Shown here: piece after piece, positions 14,545-14,898 of the stretch | Layout: every line of letters starts with the position of its first letter | How positions within the stretch are numbered: position 1 is the stretch's first letter | Assembly: GCA_025362915.1 (NCBI GenBank) | Contig: JANYEU010000447.1 | Location: 1 to 14,898 of the forward strand | Reading direction: 5' to 3' | Source: Chitinophagaceae bacterium | Lineage (GTDB): Bacteria; Bacteroidota; Bacteroidia; Chitinophagales; Chitinophagaceae | Length of the DNA stretch: 14,898 nucleotides | Notes under the pieces: generated by a model | What the model was told of the DNA's origin: nothing | Databases searched by the model: none | What the model saw: the letters and a program-made list of their open reading frames with translations, nothing else | Translations under genes and position numbers: made by a program

Positions 14545-14898
14545 TCCGAGTTCATACCATACCCTTGTTTTCTAATGCCCTCTTTTACTAAAATAAATAC
14601 CTATTTATAAGCGGGATTATTCTTTTATCTTCTTTTATTACTACTTTGTTTAGTTTTTATTCGTATCTTTATGGTCGCATTTGTGGTCGCAATGCTTAAT
14701 ACAAAAAGGGATGTCAGAGCAAAAAGTAACAGTTAGTTTTTACCTAGAAAAGACAAAACCTAACTCAGAAAATAAGTGTTTAATAAAAATGGTAATTTAC
14801 TGCAACCCCAATAAAAAGAGGTTTTCTACCAATTGCCATGCTACAATCGAAGAATGGGAAAAGCTAAATAATTCTAATCTAAGGGATGTAAACCTAAA
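14537..14898. mobile_element. Left end of an integrated element, continues beyond the window
   Basis: A tRNA-Val 3' scar and an integrase gene next to it mark the edge of an element that should extend to the right. The amylase side keeps the original tRNA terminator and so appears to be the chromosomal flank. Whether it is a prophage, an ICE or a simple genomic island cannot be judged from the roughly 360 bases visible. Confidence 0.55.
14711..14898 (+). CDS. Tyrosine-type site-specific integrase, N-terminal part
   Basis: Sixty-two codons are visible before the window edge, starting MSEQKVTVSFYLEK. The residues KCLIKMVIYCNPNKKRFSTN followed by TIEEWEKLNN have the shape of the three-strand arm DNA-binding domain at the N-terminus of Bacteroidota tyrosine recombinases. 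The core-binding and catalytic domains would lie outside the window, so this is a family call from the N-terminus and the context. ATG at 14692 is in another frame and stops quickly, which leaves 14711 as the start. Upstream, TGGTCGCA occurs twice 12 bases apart (14672 and 14684), a possible arm-type or autoregulatory site. A TATCTTTA at 14664-14671 resembles a -7 box. The gene lies beside the tRNA-Val scar, which is its likely target site. Confidence 0.75.
   Translation, partial: MSEQKVTVSFYLEKTKPNSENKCLIKMVIYCNPNKKRFSTNCHATIEEWEKLNNSNLRDVNL

Larger units (their letters stand above)
14337..14710. other. Gene-free region with tRNA scar between amylase and integrase
   Basis: This 374-base AT-rich stretch has no protein gene. 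It holds the terminator hairpin at 14465-14490, the tRNA-Val 3' fragment at 14503-14544, and the leader of the integrase gene with the direct repeat TGGTCGCA at 14672-14679 and 14684-14691. The part next to the amylase start (14337-14460) should contain the amylase promoter, but I do not see a clean one. Confidence 0.55.

Noticed and set aside
14537..14620. Complete tRNA-Val gene
   Set aside because: No D arm or 5' acceptor strand complementary to AACTCCC is found upstream of the anticodon loop on the minus strand.

Overview
The window looks like chromosomal DNA of a member of the Bacteroidota, possibly Chitinophagaceae. The reasons are AT-rich spacers without clear Shine-Dalgarno sites, a TAnnTTTG-type -7 element in front of one operon, a periplasmic-TPR histidine kinase, a VapBC pair of the type common in that phylum, and a tyrosine integrase with the N-terminal arm domain usual there. 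The lineage is inferred from style and not from a marker gene.

Layout. Positions 1-2562 (minus strand) hold the ureide genes: an allantoinase that starts at TTG and, downstream, an allantoate amidohydrolase cut by the window edge. Divergent from them, 2889-10472 (plus strand) is a complete nickel urease locus: ureA, ureB, ureC, then a 1.6-kb interruption, then ureE, ureF, ureG, ureD and a membrane protein that is probably the nickel permease. The interruption (5455-7038) holds seven exact-period 41-bp tandem repeats, several hairpins, a truncated-looking lipoprotein gene and a VapBC-type toxin-antitoxin pair whose toxin gene is frameshifted. An orphan TPR histidine kinase (10610-12571) follows, convergent with a cytoplasmic GH13 alpha-amylase (12852-14336, minus). 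At the right edge lie a minus-strand tRNA-Val 3' fragment with its terminator and the start of a tyrosine integrase gene. Together these look like the attachment-site junction of an integrated element that continues beyond the window.

How the genes fit together. Allantoinase opens allantoin to allantoate, and the M20 amidohydrolase releases ammonia from it. The resulting ureidoglycolate can yield urea through a lyase not seen here. UreABC hydrolyses urea to ammonia and carbamate. UreD, UreF, UreG and UreE load nickel into UreC, and the HX5DH membrane protein may import the metal. The region therefore reads as a purine/ureide nitrogen-salvage locus.

The spacers are unusually rich in structure. 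Three successive spacers (before ureA, ureA-ureB, ureB-ureC) each carry a different long imperfect inverted repeat. One of these repeat families recurs before ureG and over the allantoinase stop codon. I see no clear new multigene system. The best leads are the 41-bp array, the interruption of the urease operon and the tRNA-scar integrase junction.
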